From positions 390,001 through 454,000 of the forward strand of contig NZ_ASWI01000004.1 of assembly GCF_000407565.1 (NCBI RefSeq): 64,000 nucleotides of DNA, read 5' to 3'. This DNA comes from Enterococcus cecorum DSM 20682 = ATCC 43198 (GTDB lineage Bacteria > Bacillota > Bacilli > Lactobacillales > Enterococcaceae). The translations under genes were made by a program, and so were the position numbers. The notes under the pieces were generated by a model that had not been told where the DNA came from, ran no database searches, and saw only the letters and a program-made list of their open reading frames with translations. Shown piece after piece: positions 55,779-64,000 of the stretch (positions within the stretch are counted from its first letter, which is position 1; every line of letters begins with the position of its first letter).

Positions 55779-55808
55779 AAGAACCTTGATTTATCAAGGT
55801 TCTTTTTA
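55779..55808 (+). terminator. groEL terminator
   Basis: AGAACCTTGAT pairs with ATCAAGGTTCT around TT (55780-55802), then TTTTTAT. Confidence 0.9.
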
Positions 55809-55814
55809 TAAGTA

Positions 55815-55857
55815 AAAGTCATTCCTTCTACGAGATGATTATAGAAGGAATGACTTT
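55815..55857. terminator. Perfect 16-bp hairpin behind the MerR-type gene
   Basis: AAAGTCATTCCTTCTA (55815-55830) pairs with TAGAAGGAATGACTTT (55842-55857). On the minus strand only TTTTAC follows, so it is a modest terminator for the regulator gene, or a barrier against read-through from groEL. Confidence 0.65.
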
Positions 55858-55858
55858 A

Positions 55859-56623
55859 TTAATTTCCTGCGTAATATTGAATGATTTCAGCTAATAAATC
55901 AGTCGAAGGAGCAATCGTTTTTTCATCATAATACGCACGAAAACGCTCATCAGCTTGGTACATTTCAGCTAAATTTCGATGATAAGTAGCATTATAATAG
56001 GGGGCAACCGTTGTTAACCAGGTTTTATGAGCCTCAAAAGCCATTTGCGCTGTATCATTTGGTAGCTCTTGAGGATGTGAAAGTAAGTTGTCCAAAGCTT
56101 GAATTAACTTTTCTTCAGCTTGTTGCATGGTTTCAAATTGCTCTGGGGTTAAGTCTAACCATTTTTGATTACTTTTTTGAACGGCTTCTTCATCATATTT
56201 TTCCCGTATTTCTTGGCCGTATTTTTCTTCATTTTCAGCTAATTTTTGTTGTTTAAAGTAGTTGAATTTTTCTTGATCAGTCATAGTTATTTCTCCTTGG
56301 TATTCTTGTAAAGTTTTTGCTAATGCTTGGATTTGTTGCTCTAATGAAATTTTTTGTTGGATTAATTTCATTTGTTGTGATTGTAGTGTTTGGTAAATAG
56401 TAACCTTATCTTGTGCCATAATTGTTTGAATTTCAATTAAGCTAAGTCCAAACGATTTAAAGAATAGTATTTGTTGAAGACGGGTAACTTCCTCTGAGCC
56501 ATAGATACGATAACCATTGGAGCGAATGGCTTTTGGTTTGAGTAAGTCAATTTCATCATAATAGTGTAAGGTTCGTTTACTCACACCGCTTAATTTAGCG
56601 AGTTGTTGGACTGTGTACTCCAT
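55859..56623 (-). CDS. MerR-family regulator with TipAS domain
   Basis: A 254-residue regulator. The N-terminal winged helix reads YTVQQLAKLSGVSKRTLHYY, then a dimer coiled coil (QMKLIQQKISLEQQIQALAKTL, split at Leu), then a C-terminal TipAS-like globin-fold domain (DEEAVQKSNQKWLDL, MYQADERFRAYYDE) that binds peptide or thiopeptide ligands in relatives. ATG 56623 fits AAAGGATG better than ATG 56632. It is divergent from the CPBP protease gene, which may be its target. Confidence 0.88.
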   Translation of the reverse strand: MEYTVQQLAKLSGVSKRTLHYYDEIDLLKPKAIRSNGYRIYGSEEVTRLQQILFFKSFGLSLIEIQTIMAQDKVTIYQTLQSQQMKLIQQKISLEQQIQALAKTLQEYQGEITMTDQEKFNYFKQQKLAENEEKYGQEIREKYDEEAVQKSNQKWLDLTPEQFETMQQAEEKLIQALDNLLSHPQELPNDTAQMAFEAHKTWLTTVAPYYNATYHRNLAEMYQADERFRAYYDEKTIAPSTDLLAEIIQYYAGN

Positions 56624-56823
56624 TGTGCTCATCCTTTCTCGTCTTAATTACAGTTCTATCATAAGCAATGACGTTACGGTAGAGTCAAGTGTTTTTTATC
56701 AATTTAACTTTATTTTTTTTTCGTTCTTTTGAGAATTTACCTGATAGGTTTTCCGACCATAGACCTATGTAATATTTTATAATTTATGTTACAGTCAATA
56801 TATCAATATATGGAGGTGCATGT

Positions 56824-57696
56824 ATGCAAAATATTCATTATTTTAAAGAGAATCCGCCGAAATCCTGGTGGCGTCCGATTGTAGCGACATTCTTGGTTTT
56901 TGCCCTTTGTGGTGGTGTAGGATCTATTCCAATATCCATCTTTATTTCTATTTTTACGAAGGAATCCTTATCGCAAGTTACCGAAAACAGTATCAGTGGG
57001 GAATTAGGTTCTTTATTTGGCTTTGGTTTTGCACTTATTGGCATTATCTATTGGAATAAACGTATGAATAAGCGCTCAATAGCATCTTTAGGCTTTACCC
57101 AAGAAAATGTGTTCAGTCAATATGCTTTGGGATTTCTAATTGGTGCCAGTTCACTAGCCTTTTTAGCAGTAGTAGCGATGTTTCTAGGGAGCATTCACTT
57201 TAAGCTAAATTCGCATATGAACTTTGGCTTAATTATATTATTGTTACTTGGGTTTATCATTCAAGGTTTAACCGAGGAAGTATTATGCCGTGGTTATTTA
57301 CAAGGTAGTTTAAGCGCATTGATGGATGAAAAGTGGGCAATTATCATTAGTGCGGTCTTTTTTGCAGTATTACATGGCGCAAATCCTGGCATTCAAGTAT
57401 TACCATTGATCAATTTATTTATTTTCGGCTTGGTCTTTAGCTTATTATATGCGTATAGCGAAAATATTTTATTTGTAGGTGCTGTTCATAGTGCTTGGAA
57501 TTTTTTCCAAGGTCCATTTTTCGGGGTACAAGTAAGTGGGACGGAATCCATAACTTCAGTATTAAAAGCAAGTATTCCGCAAGCAAACTTCATTAATGGT
57601 GGTTCTTTTGGAATCGAAGGTAGCATATTAACAACAGTATTTGGCATTTTTTGCTGTGTATTATTATCTCAACTCATATTAAAGAAAAGAAAATAA
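56824..57696 (+). CDS. CPBP-family intramembrane protease
   Basis: A 290-residue membrane protein of the CPBP (Abi, CaaX-like) protease family, with about seven or eight hydrophobic segments. The active-site motifs are EEVLCRGYL (EExxxR), FFAVLHGAN (FxxxH) and HSAWNFFQG (HxxxN). In lactic acid bacteria such proteins are often linked with bacteriocin immunity or peptide processing; the function here is not known. GGAGGTG precedes the ATG. It is divergent from the TipAS-type regulator. Confidence 0.88.
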   Translation: MQNIHYFKENPPKSWWRPIVATFLVFALCGGVGSIPISIFISIFTKESLSQVTENSISGELGSLFGFGFALIGIIYWNKRMNKRSIASLGFTQENVFSQYALGFLIGASSLAFLAVVAMFLGSIHFKLNSHMNFGLIILLLLGFIIQGLTEEVLCRGYLQGSLSALMDEKWAIIISAVFFAVLHGANPGIQVLPLINLFIFGLVFSLLYAYSENILFVGAVHSAWNFFQGPFFGVQVSGTESITSVLKASIPQANFINGGSFGIEGSILTTVFGIFCCVLLSQLILKKRK

Positions 57697-57702
57697 GTTT
57701 TT

Positions 57703-57742
57703 AAGCCAATGATACTCAAATTTGAGGCGTTGGCTTTTTATT
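57703..57742 (+). terminator. Terminator of the CPBP gene
   Basis: AAGCCAATG (57703-57711) pairs with CGTTGGCTT (57728-57736), with inner CTCAAA/TTTGAG, then TTTTATT. Confidence 0.85.
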
Positions 57743-57755
57743 GTATAGACAGATG

Positions 57756-57764
57756 TGGTATAAT
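57756..57764 (+). promoter_or_regulatory. Extended -10 promoter of pncB-nadE
   Basis: TGGTATAAT is an ideal extended -10. The leader is about 60 bases. No NiaR-type operator was recognised. Confidence 0.6.
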
Positions 57765-57829
57765 GAAAAACAAATAAAATTTTATGTAATCATTGTCTGA
57801 TGATTCCGATATTGAAAGGAATGTATACT

Positions 57830-59305
57830 ATGCAGAAGTTATATCCAGATGATAGTTTAACCTTGCATACCGACATGTATCAAATTAATATGATGCAAAC
57901 TTACTTTGAACTTGGTCGCCATAATTTAAATGTTGTTTTTGAATGTTATTTTAGAGATATGCCATTTAAGCATGGTTATGCTATTTTTGCTGGTCTTGAA
58001 AGAATTATTGATTATTTGAGCAATTTGACTTTTAGCGATTCTGATATCGAATATTTACGTAATGAATACAATTACTCAGAAGAATTTTTAGATTATTTAG
58101 CAAATTTCAAGTTTACTTGTACGGTGCGTTCAGCTTTAGAGGGCGATTTGGTCTTTAATAATGAGCCGATTTTACAAATTGAAGGTCCATTAGCACAGGC
58201 TCAACTCGTCGAAACAGCTTTGTTAAATATTGTTAACTTCCAAACATTAATTGCAACTAAAGCGGCTCGCATTAAATCGGTTATCGGTCAAGATCCATTA
58301 TTAGAATTTGGAACACGTCGCGCACAAGATTTGGATGCAGCGATTTGGGGAACACGTGCAGCTTACATTGGGGGTGCAGATGCTACAAGTAATGTCCGCG
58401 CTGGTAAAATTTTTGGAATCCCAGCTAGTGGGACTCATGCGCATGCGTTAGTGCAATCTTATGGTAATGATTATGATGCTTTCATGGCATATGCAAAAAC
58501 ACATAAAGATTGTGTCTTTTTGGTTGATACGTATGATACATTGCGTTTAGGTGTACCTAGTGCGATTCGAGTGGCAAAAGAATTAGGAGATAAGATTAAT
58601 TTCTTAGGTGTGCGAATTGATAGTGGCGATATGGCCTATATTTCAAAACGTGTCCGCGAACAATTAGATGAAGCCGGTTTTCCTAATGCCAAAATTTATG
58701 CTTCAAATGATTTAGATGAAAGTACGATTTTAAGCTTGAAGATGCAAAAAGCAAAAATTGATGTTTGGGGAGTCGGTACGAAATTAATTACTGCGTATGA
58801 CCAGCCTTCATTAGGGGCTGTCTATAAGATGGTTTCAATTGAAAATGAAGAGGGAGAAATGGTAGATACGATTAAGCTTTCAAGCAATGCGGAAAAAGTA
58901 ACTACGCCAGGTAAGAAACAAGTTTGGCGCATCACTCGTAATTCTGATGGTAAGTCACAAGGGGATTATATTACACTTTGGGATGAAGATCCACGCAAAG
59001 AAGACGAAATCTTTATGTTCCACCCAGTGCATACTTTCATTAATAAGACGGTGACTGATTTTACCGCGCGACCATTATTACAAGATATTTTTGTTGATGG
59101 CAAGCTTGTTTATCAAAAACCAAACTTAGAAGAAATTAAACATTATGCCCAACAAAACTTAGATTCATTATGGGAAGAATATAAACGTGATTTAAATCCG
59201 CAAAAATATCCTGTAGACCTTTCTACGGATTGTTGGAACCATAAGATGAATTTATTAGATAAGGTTAGAAAAGCAACTTTTGAGCAACATAATTTGATGA
59301 AATAA
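57830..59305 (+). CDS. pncB: Nicotinate phosphoribosyltransferase
   Basis: A 491-residue enzyme that joins nicotinate to PRPP, the first step of NAD salvage. It begins [39 protein letters not shown] binds substrate, and [11 protein letters not shown] and YASNDLDE hold conserved residues of the barrel. ATG 57830 is chosen over upstream ATGs because AAAGGA is then 10 bases ahead. nadE follows 13 bases later, so the pair runs from nicotinate toward NAD (nadD is not in this window). Confidence 0.94.
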   Translation: MQKLYPDDSLTLHTDMYQINMMQTYFELGRHNLNVVFECYFRDMPFKHGYAIFAGLERIIDYLSNLTFSDSDIEYLRNEYNYSEEFLDYLANFKFTCTVRSALEGDLVFNNEPILQIEGPLAQAQLVETALLNIVNFQTLIATKAARIKSVIGQDPLLEFGTRRAQDLDAAIWGTRAAYIGGADATSNVRAGKIFGIPASGTHAHALVQSYGNDYDAFMAYAKTHKDCVFLVDTYDTLRLGVPSAIRVAKELGDKINFLGVRIDSGDMAYISKRVREQLDEAGFPNAKIYASNDLDESTILSLKMQKAKIDVWGVGTKLITAYDQPSLGAVYKMVSIENEEGEMVDTIKLSSNAEKVTTPGKKQVWRITRNSDGKSQGDYITLWDEDPRKEDEIFMFHPVHTFINKTVTDFTARPLLQDIFVDGKLVYQKPNLEEIKHYAQQNLDSLWEEYKRDLNPQKYPVDLSTDCWNHKMNLLDKVRKATFEQHNLMK

Positions 59306-59318
59306 AAGGAATGGTTCG

Positions 59319-60143
59319 ATGAGTTTACAAGAAAAAATTATTCAAGCTTTAGGTGTGCAACCAACAATTAATCCAGAAGAAGAAGTAAGAAAAAGTGTGG
59401 AATTTCTGAAAGATTATATGAAGAAACACCCATTTTTAAAAACCTATGTCTTAGGAATTAGTGGGGGACAAGATTCGTCACTAGCTGGACGTTTAGCACA
59501 ATTAGCCATGGAAGAACTTAGAATGGAATTGAATGATGACGCTTATCAATTTATTGCTGTTCGTTTACCCTATGGCAATCAAGCGGATGAAGAGGATGCA
59601 AATCGGGCATTAGAATTTATTCAGGCAGACCGTGTATATACTGTAAATATTAAAGCGCCAGTTGATGGGCAAGTAGCGGCCTTAGAAGAAGCTGGTGTGA
59701 CAGTTAGTGACTTCAATAAAGGGAATATGAAGGCGCGTCAACGGATGATTACGCAATATGCGCTTGCTGGAGAAAATAAAGGTGCAGTCATTGGTACCGA
59801 TCATGCGGCAGAAAATATTACAGGCTTCTTTACAAAATTTGGCGATGGGGGCGCTGATATTTTACCGATTTTTAGATTAAATAAACGTCAAGGGAAGCAA
59901 CTACTCGCTTATTTAGGTGCTGAACCGGCCATCTATGAAAAAGTGCCAACTGCTGATTTAGAAGATGATAAACCATTAATTGCAGATGAAGTAGCTTTAG
60001 GCGTGACTTATGATGAAATTGACGATTATCTTGAAGGTAAATCTGTCAGTGAAAAAGCTCGTACCACTATTGAAAATTGGTGGCATAAGACTGAACATAA
60101 ACGTCATTTACCAATTACCATTTTTGATGATTTTTGGAAATAG
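59319..60143 (+). CDS. nadE: NH3-dependent NAD synthetase
   Basis: A 274-residue N-type ATP pyrophosphatase that amidates deamido-NAD, the last step of NAD synthesis. The PP-loop is [14 protein letters not shown] near residue 47, and [20 protein letters not shown] and the C-terminal [10 protein letters not shown] are typical. No glutaminase domain is present, so it uses free ammonia. The ribosome site is AAAGGAA. It ends at a strong bidirectional terminator. Confidence 0.95.
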   Translation: MSLQEKIIQALGVQPTINPEEEVRKSVEFLKDYMKKHPFLKTYVLGISGGQDSSLAGRLAQLAMEELRMELNDDAYQFIAVRLPYGNQADEEDANRALEFIQADRVYTVNIKAPVDGQVAALEEAGVTVSDFNKGNMKARQRMITQYALAGENKGAVIGTDHAAENITGFFTKFGDGGADILPIFRLNKRQGKQLLAYLGAEPAIYEKVPTADLEDDKPLIADEVALGVTYDEIDDYLEGKSVSEKARTTIENWWHKTEHKRHLPITIFDDFWK

Positions 60144-60160
60144 GCGGTTAATAGAAATGC

Positions 60161-60203
60161 AAAAAAACCACAACTTTCGACTGTCAAAGTTGTGGTTTTT
60201 TTT
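60161..60203. terminator. Bidirectional terminator between nadE and the LysR gene
   Basis: Perfect stem ACCACAACTTT / AAAGTTGTGGT within 60167-60196, with seven A before and eight T after. Confidence 0.92.
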
Positions 60204-61023
60204 AGAATAGTTTTTCAGCCAATAGTTGTAATTTTTGATTAATGGCAACAATATTTTCGCGCAAATTATCTCTACGAACGATCGAATAGAAGTGGCGTTT
60301 GTTATCTTTGGGTAGCTGACTAAAGTGAATAGATGGATCTAAAGTACAACGAGGGACGATGGATTGCCCAACCCCATTTTTTAGCATGGAACCAATCATT
60401 TCATCGGTATCAATTTCAATAATTTTCGGCTCAATTGGATGATTTTGTAGATAATGTTGATTTAATTGACGTAAAGATAAATCATCATTCCCTAATAACC
60501 AATATTCACTACTTAAATCTCCGGCTAATACAAGTTCATCCATCGCCAAAGTTGTTTTGTTAAATTCTTTGTGGTGGTCTACTTGCTCGATTAAGCCAAT
60601 ATCGATTTTGCTATTTTCAAGCCATTCTGCAATTTCATCACTGGTTGAAACCTTAAAGACAAAATCCACTCTTGGAAAAGCAGTAAGTAAGTGGCTCACT
60701 AGCTTAGGCAAATAATAAACGGCACAAAAATGTGAACTGGCAATGACACAGGTTTCACGTAGATTTTTTTGTTGACTGACTTTTTTTACGGCATGATCCC
60801 ACTCGTTTAAGATTTTCAAAATTTTAGGATACATATAATCAGCCTCAGCCGTGGGAAGAATTTCTTGTTTGCCATTGCGGATAAATAATGGAACGGTCAA
60901 CATTTCTTCTAATTTCTTGATTTGTGCAGATACAGTAGGTTGGGATAAGAACAATGAATCTGCCGAGCGTGTAAAATTATGTGTTTCGTAAACAGAGATA
61001 AACGTTCGAAGTAGTTGAAACAA
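60202..61023 (-). CDS. LysR-family transcriptional regulator
   Basis: A 273-residue regulator. The N-terminal helix-turn-helix is FTRSADSLFLSQPTVSAQIKKLE (about residues 17-39, split at Leu), with the typical TVPLFIRNGK after it. The C-terminal effector domain starts CVIASSHFCAVYYLPKLV. The start is TTG with GGGAGG upstream. It follows nrdI by 31 bases on the same strand, so it may share its transcript. Its ligand and targets are unknown. Confidence 0.87.
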   Translation of the reverse strand: MFQLLRTFISVYETHNFTRSADSLFLSQPTVSAQIKKLEEMLTVPLFIRNGKQEILPTAEADYMYPKILKILNEWDHAVKKVSQQKNLRETCVIASSHFCAVYYLPKLVSHLLTAFPRVDFVFKVSTSDEIAEWLENSKIDIGLIEQVDHHKEFNKTTLAMDELVLAGDLSSEYWLLGNDDLSLRQLNQHYLQNHPIEPKIIEIDTDEMIGSMLKNGVGQSIVPRCTLDPSIHFSQLPKDNKRHFYSIVRRDNLRENIVAINQKLQLLAEKLF

Positions 61024-61054
61024 AATTTGGCCTCCCTTTATTTATTTCAATTAA

Positions 61055-61504
61055 TCATTTGAAATGAACTAATTTTTCATAGATATTTTGGACATCTTGA
61101 GTTGTTCCACGAAGTTCAAAATCAGCGATAAACGGAACTTTGAATTCTTCAGCATATTGTTTAGCCGTTAAGCAATATTGATGATTAAAGTTGCGATTTC
61201 CACTGCCAATGACGCCTAAACATTTTTTCGCATTTTCACCAAAACGGATATATTCTCTAAAAGGCTCTGTCAGAATTTCCACATCGCCATTATCTACGCC
61301 ATTACCTCCCTCTAAATAGGTTGGTACAAAGGCGAAAAAGTCACTTGTTTCATTTTCAGGAATCGTTTGTAAATGCACTTCTTTGGCTTGAATTAAAGGA
61401 TAGTTTTCGTCTAACCCGTGTTGCGCTTTTGCAAATTCAACTAATTTTTGGATAAAGGCACGCGTATTGCCTGAAATTGAGATAAAACGTACATCTATTG
61501 TCAT
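61055..61504 (-). CDS. nrdI: NrdI flavodoxin-like protein
   Basis: A 149-residue flavoprotein that supplies oxidant for assembling the manganese-tyrosyl cofactor of NrdF. The FMN phosphate loop is FISISGNTRAF, and GSGNRNFNHQYCLTAKQYA is the conserved NrdI signature. ATG 61504 is preferred to ATG 61510, which touches GGAGG. An extended -10 (TGTTATAAT on the minus strand) precedes it. It is far from nrdHEF and no NrdR box was seen near it. Confidence 0.92.
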   Translation of the reverse strand: MTIDVRFISISGNTRAFIQKLVEFAKAQHGLDENYPLIQAKEVHLQTIPENETSDFFAFVPTYLEGGNGVDNGDVEILTEPFREYIRFGENAKKCLGVIGSGNRNFNHQYCLTAKQYAEEFKVPFIADFELRGTTQDVQNIYEKLVHFK

Positions 61505-61550
61505 TTTCATACCTCCAACCTATATTATAACATCAATGTCAAATCAACGC

Positions 61551-61592
61551 ACAAAAAAACCTTGAAGAATTGAAAAAATATCTTCAAGGTTT
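61551..61592 (-). terminator. Terminator of the LURP-one-like gene
   Basis: On the minus strand AAACCTTGAAGA (61581-61592) pairs with TCTTCAAGGTTT (61557-61568), followed by a T run. Confidence 0.88.
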
Positions 61593-61598
61593 GCTTGA

Positions 61599-62126
61599 TT
61601 AATCAGTAATTAGTGAGGCTTGATAATTTAATTCAGCATTTTTAGCCTCTCTTTTAGAACGATTATATAACCAATAATCCATAACTGCAGCGATACAGAT
61701 ACATTTCGGAGCATTTTTTTCGTTAGGTATGTCTAAACTATAATAATTACCTGTTAAAAAATTGGCTTTATCCATCGTCATAATTCGCTCATTAAAATGG
61801 TGAATTTGATATTTATGTTGGTAAATATCCCCATGCGCAGCCCAATGAAGTTGTTTGATGTAATAAAAATCTCCCGGCCAGTTAAATATTTTGCGCATTT
61901 CACCGACTTTTTGATAGTTTTCGTAAATGATAAATTTACTACCAAAGATGAAACTCGCTTGTTTAATACTGGCAACTAATTGACCGTTCATTTTATAAAG
62001 AAGTAAGGCATCTCGCTTTCTGCCCCAATTACCCACCATCAAATATATATCATGATTTTTTTCATCTTTGACAATGGTTCTTGTTCGTTTTGAAAGTTGA
62101 TGCTGTTGAATGTAGAATTCAGGCAT
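61599..62126 (-). CDS. LURP-one-related (tubby-like, YxjI) protein
   Basis: A 175-residue protein of the LOR/YxjI fold, a beta barrel related to tubby and scramblase domains, of unknown role. Indicators are FYIQQHQLSKRTRTIVKDEK, IYLMVGNWG, SFIFGSKFIIYEN, the FNWPGDFYYI strand pair and the late helix ICIAAVMDYWLY. It starts 12 bases after the Cof HAD gene and is probably transcribed with it. Confidence 0.75.
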   Translation of the reverse strand: MPEFYIQQHQLSKRTRTIVKDEKNHDIYLMVGNWGRKRDALLLYKMNGQLVASIKQASFIFGSKFIIYENYQKVGEMRKIFNWPGDFYYIKQLHWAAHGDIYQHKYQIHHFNERIMTMDKANFLTGNYYSLDIPNEKNAPKCICIAAVMDYWLYNRSKREAKNAELNYQASLITD

Positions 62127-62138
62127 TGCAATCCCTTC

Positions 62139-63011
62139 TTATGATAAGTTTTCATCAATGGCTCGACGAATCGCTTTTCCCACACCACTATTAATATTGG
62201 TATCGGCTATATATTTGGCAGCCTGTTTTAATTCATCCACAGCATTTTCCATGGCAAAACTTACGCCAGCTTCTTGAATCATACTCAAGTCATTAAAGTT
62301 ATCACCAATGGTCATGGCTTGTGATAATGGAATATTTAACATCTCGGCAATTTTTTTCACAGCAATTCCCTTTTGCGCATCGATGTGGTTGATTTCAATA
62401 TTATTTGTCCCAGAAGAGGTAACATTTAGCGTAGGTTTATCGATTAATTCCGCAGAAACCTTCTCTAAAATATCGGGATCTGTATTATTAAATCCAATAA
62501 TTTTTAATACTTTAATATCGTCTCTTAAAATATATTCTTTCATATTGTCCACAATTCTAATTGGCAATGATTCAAAGCGAGCTGAAGTCATTGCAATGGC
62601 CATTTGGTAAGTCAAGTGTGGCAATTTTTGAGAAAGAAAAGCGGCAAATGTTTCAATTCTGCGTGCTAAATTCTCTGAAAAAGTTCCTTGATTGGTCGAT
62701 ACTTCATAGTAAACATTGTGTTTTTCAAGTATCTGCATGACTTCAAGGGCATTTTCTTTGGCAATTTCAATTGTGAATAAGACGTGATGATCTTTATCAA
62801 ACGCTTGGGCCCCATTTAAAGTGATCATTGGACATTTAATATCAGCATCATTTAAGGCAGGGAGCGCTTCAGTAATATTGCGTCCAGTACATACCATAAA
62901 ATGAATGCCTTTTTCTTGGGCATAACGAATGGCGGCAATATTTTCTTCACTAATATGCATGTGTTCGTCTAAAAGTGTGCCATCCATATCAGAGGCAATT
63001 AATTGAATCAT
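62139..63011 (-). CDS. Cof-type HAD hydrolase
   Basis: A 290-residue HAD phosphatase of the Cof family. Motif I LIASDMDGTLLDE (residues 4-16), motif II VCTGRN, cap domain, a late Lys in AQKGIAVKK and motif IV TIGDNFNDLSMI are all present. ATG 63011 is chosen because AGGATGAAG precedes it; ATG 63020 touches that site. It is divergent from ung. It is a different paralogue from the one at 1897-2736. Confidence 0.9.
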   Translation of the reverse strand: MIQLIASDMDGTLLDEHMHISEENIAAIRYAQEKGIHFMVCTGRNITEALPALNDADIKCPMITLNGAQAFDKDHHVLFTIEIAKENALEVMQILEKHNVYYEVSTNQGTFSENLARRIETFAAFLSQKLPHLTYQMAIAMTSARFESLPIRIVDNMKEYILRDDIKVLKIIGFNNTDPDILEKVSAELIDKPTLNVTSSGTNNIEINHIDAQKGIAVKKIAEMLNIPLSQAMTIGDNFNDLSMIQEAGVSFAMENAVDELKQAAKYIADTNINSGVGKAIRRAIDENLS

Positions 63012-63164
63012 AATCTTCATCCTTTACTACTTCAATCTTTATCTCTAGTTTAACACAAAAAGAGGGCTTACAAAACGAAAAATATCTGGAATGATAACAA
63101 AAACTCTTTTATCTTTATAAATTTTAGTTACAATAAGAGTAAATAGAAAGATAGGTGAGAAGTG

Positions 63165-63860
63165 TTGAAGATAATTATCAAAAATAGTTGGCAAGATGTG
63201 TTGCAAGACGAATTTCAAAAAGATTATTATAAACATTTGCGGCAATATCTTAAAAATGAATATGCCACACAAACGATTTATCCCGATATGTATCACATTT
63301 TCGAGGCTTTACAATTAACCCCTTTTGAGGAAGTGAAAGTGGTCATTTTAGGTCAAGACCCTTATCATGGCCTTAATCAAGCACATGGGCTTTCTTTTTC
63401 TGTGCAACCAGGTGTCAGAATTCCACCTTCATTACGTAATATCTATCAAGAATTGCAAAATGATTTAGGGATTCAGCCGGCTAACCATGGATGCTTAACT
63501 TCGTGGGCTAAACAGGGAGTACTATTGTTAAATACAGTTCTGACTGTGCGAGCAGGTCAAGCCAATTCACATGCTTCACAAGGTTGGGAAATCTTAACTG
63601 ATGAAATCATAAAGAAATTAAATGACAGACCAGAGCCGATGGTATTTATTCTCTGGGGAAGACATGCACAAAAGAAAATCGAATTTATTGATACTTTGCG
63701 TCATGTGGTCATCCAATCTCCCCATCCTAGTCCATTTTCAGCTAATCGAGGTTTCTTTGGGTCAAGGCCATTTTCAAGATGTAATCAAGCGTTAGTCAAA
63801 ATGGGTTATCAACCAATCAACTGGCAACTCCCACCAGTAGAACAGTTGGAAAAATTTTAA
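63165..63860 (+). CDS. ung: Uracil-DNA glycosylase
   Basis: A 231-residue family 1 enzyme that removes uracil from DNA. The water-activating motif is GQDPYHG (near residue 63), and the DNA-intercalating loop is [17 protein letters not shown] sits 6 bases before the TTG at 63165; GTG 63162 is the near alternative. The next gene outside the window would be pta if the enterococcal order holds. Confidence 0.95.
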   Translation: MKIIIKNSWQDVLQDEFQKDYYKHLRQYLKNEYATQTIYPDMYHIFEALQLTPFEEVKVVILGQDPYHGLNQAHGLSFSVQPGVRIPPSLRNIYQELQNDLGIQPANHGCLTSWAKQGVLLLNTVLTVRAGQANSHASQGWEILTDEIIKKLNDRPEPMVFILWGRHAQKKIEFIDTLRHVVIQSPHPSPFSANRGFFGSRPFSRCNQALVKMGYQPINWQLPPVEQLEKF

Positions 63861-64000
63861 AAGACTGTATTAATGCATTTATTTTGAAAATGTTAACAAT
63901 ATTATTTTCATGCGTATTTTCAAAGTTAGACAGGAAAAAGAACTGTTCATTTTTAATGATTTAGTGTACAATGTAAGGGTATTAAAAAACTGGAGGTTGT
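63861..64000 (+). promoter_or_regulatory. Leader of the next gene
   Basis: The last 140 bases hold no gene. A possible -10 TACAAT lies at 63967-63972, and CTGGAGGTTGT at the very end contains a GGAGG ribosome site, so a plus-strand gene must start just beyond the window. Confidence 0.5.

Overview
The window is a stretch of chromosome from a low-GC Gram-positive of the order Lactobacillales, most likely Enterococcaceae. Supporting markers are EzrA, RNase J1 with the RpoY (epsilon) subunit, WalRKHIJ, GlnR-GlnA, a valS T-box, CtsR and CIRCE heat-shock operators, a class Ib ribonucleotide reductase, and the murA2-rho-rpmE2 order. AGGAGG-type ribosome sites are strong and TTG and GTG starts are common. 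The species is not proved by the sequence.

Layout. 1-5000: end of a HAD phosphatase, a tRNA-Thr/Asn/Asn cluster, acyl-ACP thioesterase, a Cof-type HAD, a MazG-like protein and a reverse-strand aspartokinase. 5000-16600: ezrA, iscS-thiI, rex, tpx, T-box-controlled valS, folC, a HAD and radC. 16600-18200: first copy of an IS3-family (IS150-like) element. 18200-33200: rnjA-rpoY and clpP on the minus strand, then miaA, hflX, glnRA, pyrG with its CTP-sensing attenuator, fba, a GntR regulator and murA2-rho-rpmE2. 33200-37000 is the accessory patch: small membrane proteins, an IS200/IS605 element with an intact TnpB and an omega-RNA-like 3' region, a DUF898-like protein and a broken HD-domain gene. 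37000-44600: nrdHEF with NrdR boxes, a twice-frameshifted TMEM175 gene, and feoA-feoB-feoC-like under apparent Rex and Fur control. 44600-46200: second IS copy. 46200-64000: degV, tRNA-Lys, walRKHIJ, groESL, a TipAS-type MerR regulator, a CPBP protease, pncB-nadE, a LysR regulator, nrdI, a LURP-one-like protein, a Cof HAD, ung, and the leader of the next gene.

How parts connect. Rex is encoded here, and a perfect Rex operator (TTGTGAAATAAATCACAA) lies just before the feoAB promoter, with a Fur box over the predicted start site. This suggests ferrous iron uptake responds to both NADH/NAD+ and iron. pncB-nadE makes NAD. nrdHEF and the distant nrdI form one enzyme system; a hairpin terminator between nrdH and nrdE may set their ratio. 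Heat-shock control is split: CtsR on clpP, HrcA/CIRCE on groESL.

Most of the window is ordinary housekeeping sequence. No wholly new multi-gene system is evident. The best leads are: both IS copies sit inside the loops of rho-independent terminators between converging genes; a 111-nt hairpin flanked by a 22-bp direct repeat lies between the valS T-box terminator and the valS start; the Rex site at feoAB; and an accessory membrane-protein patch apparently split by the TnpB element. Several broken genes point to ongoing gene loss.
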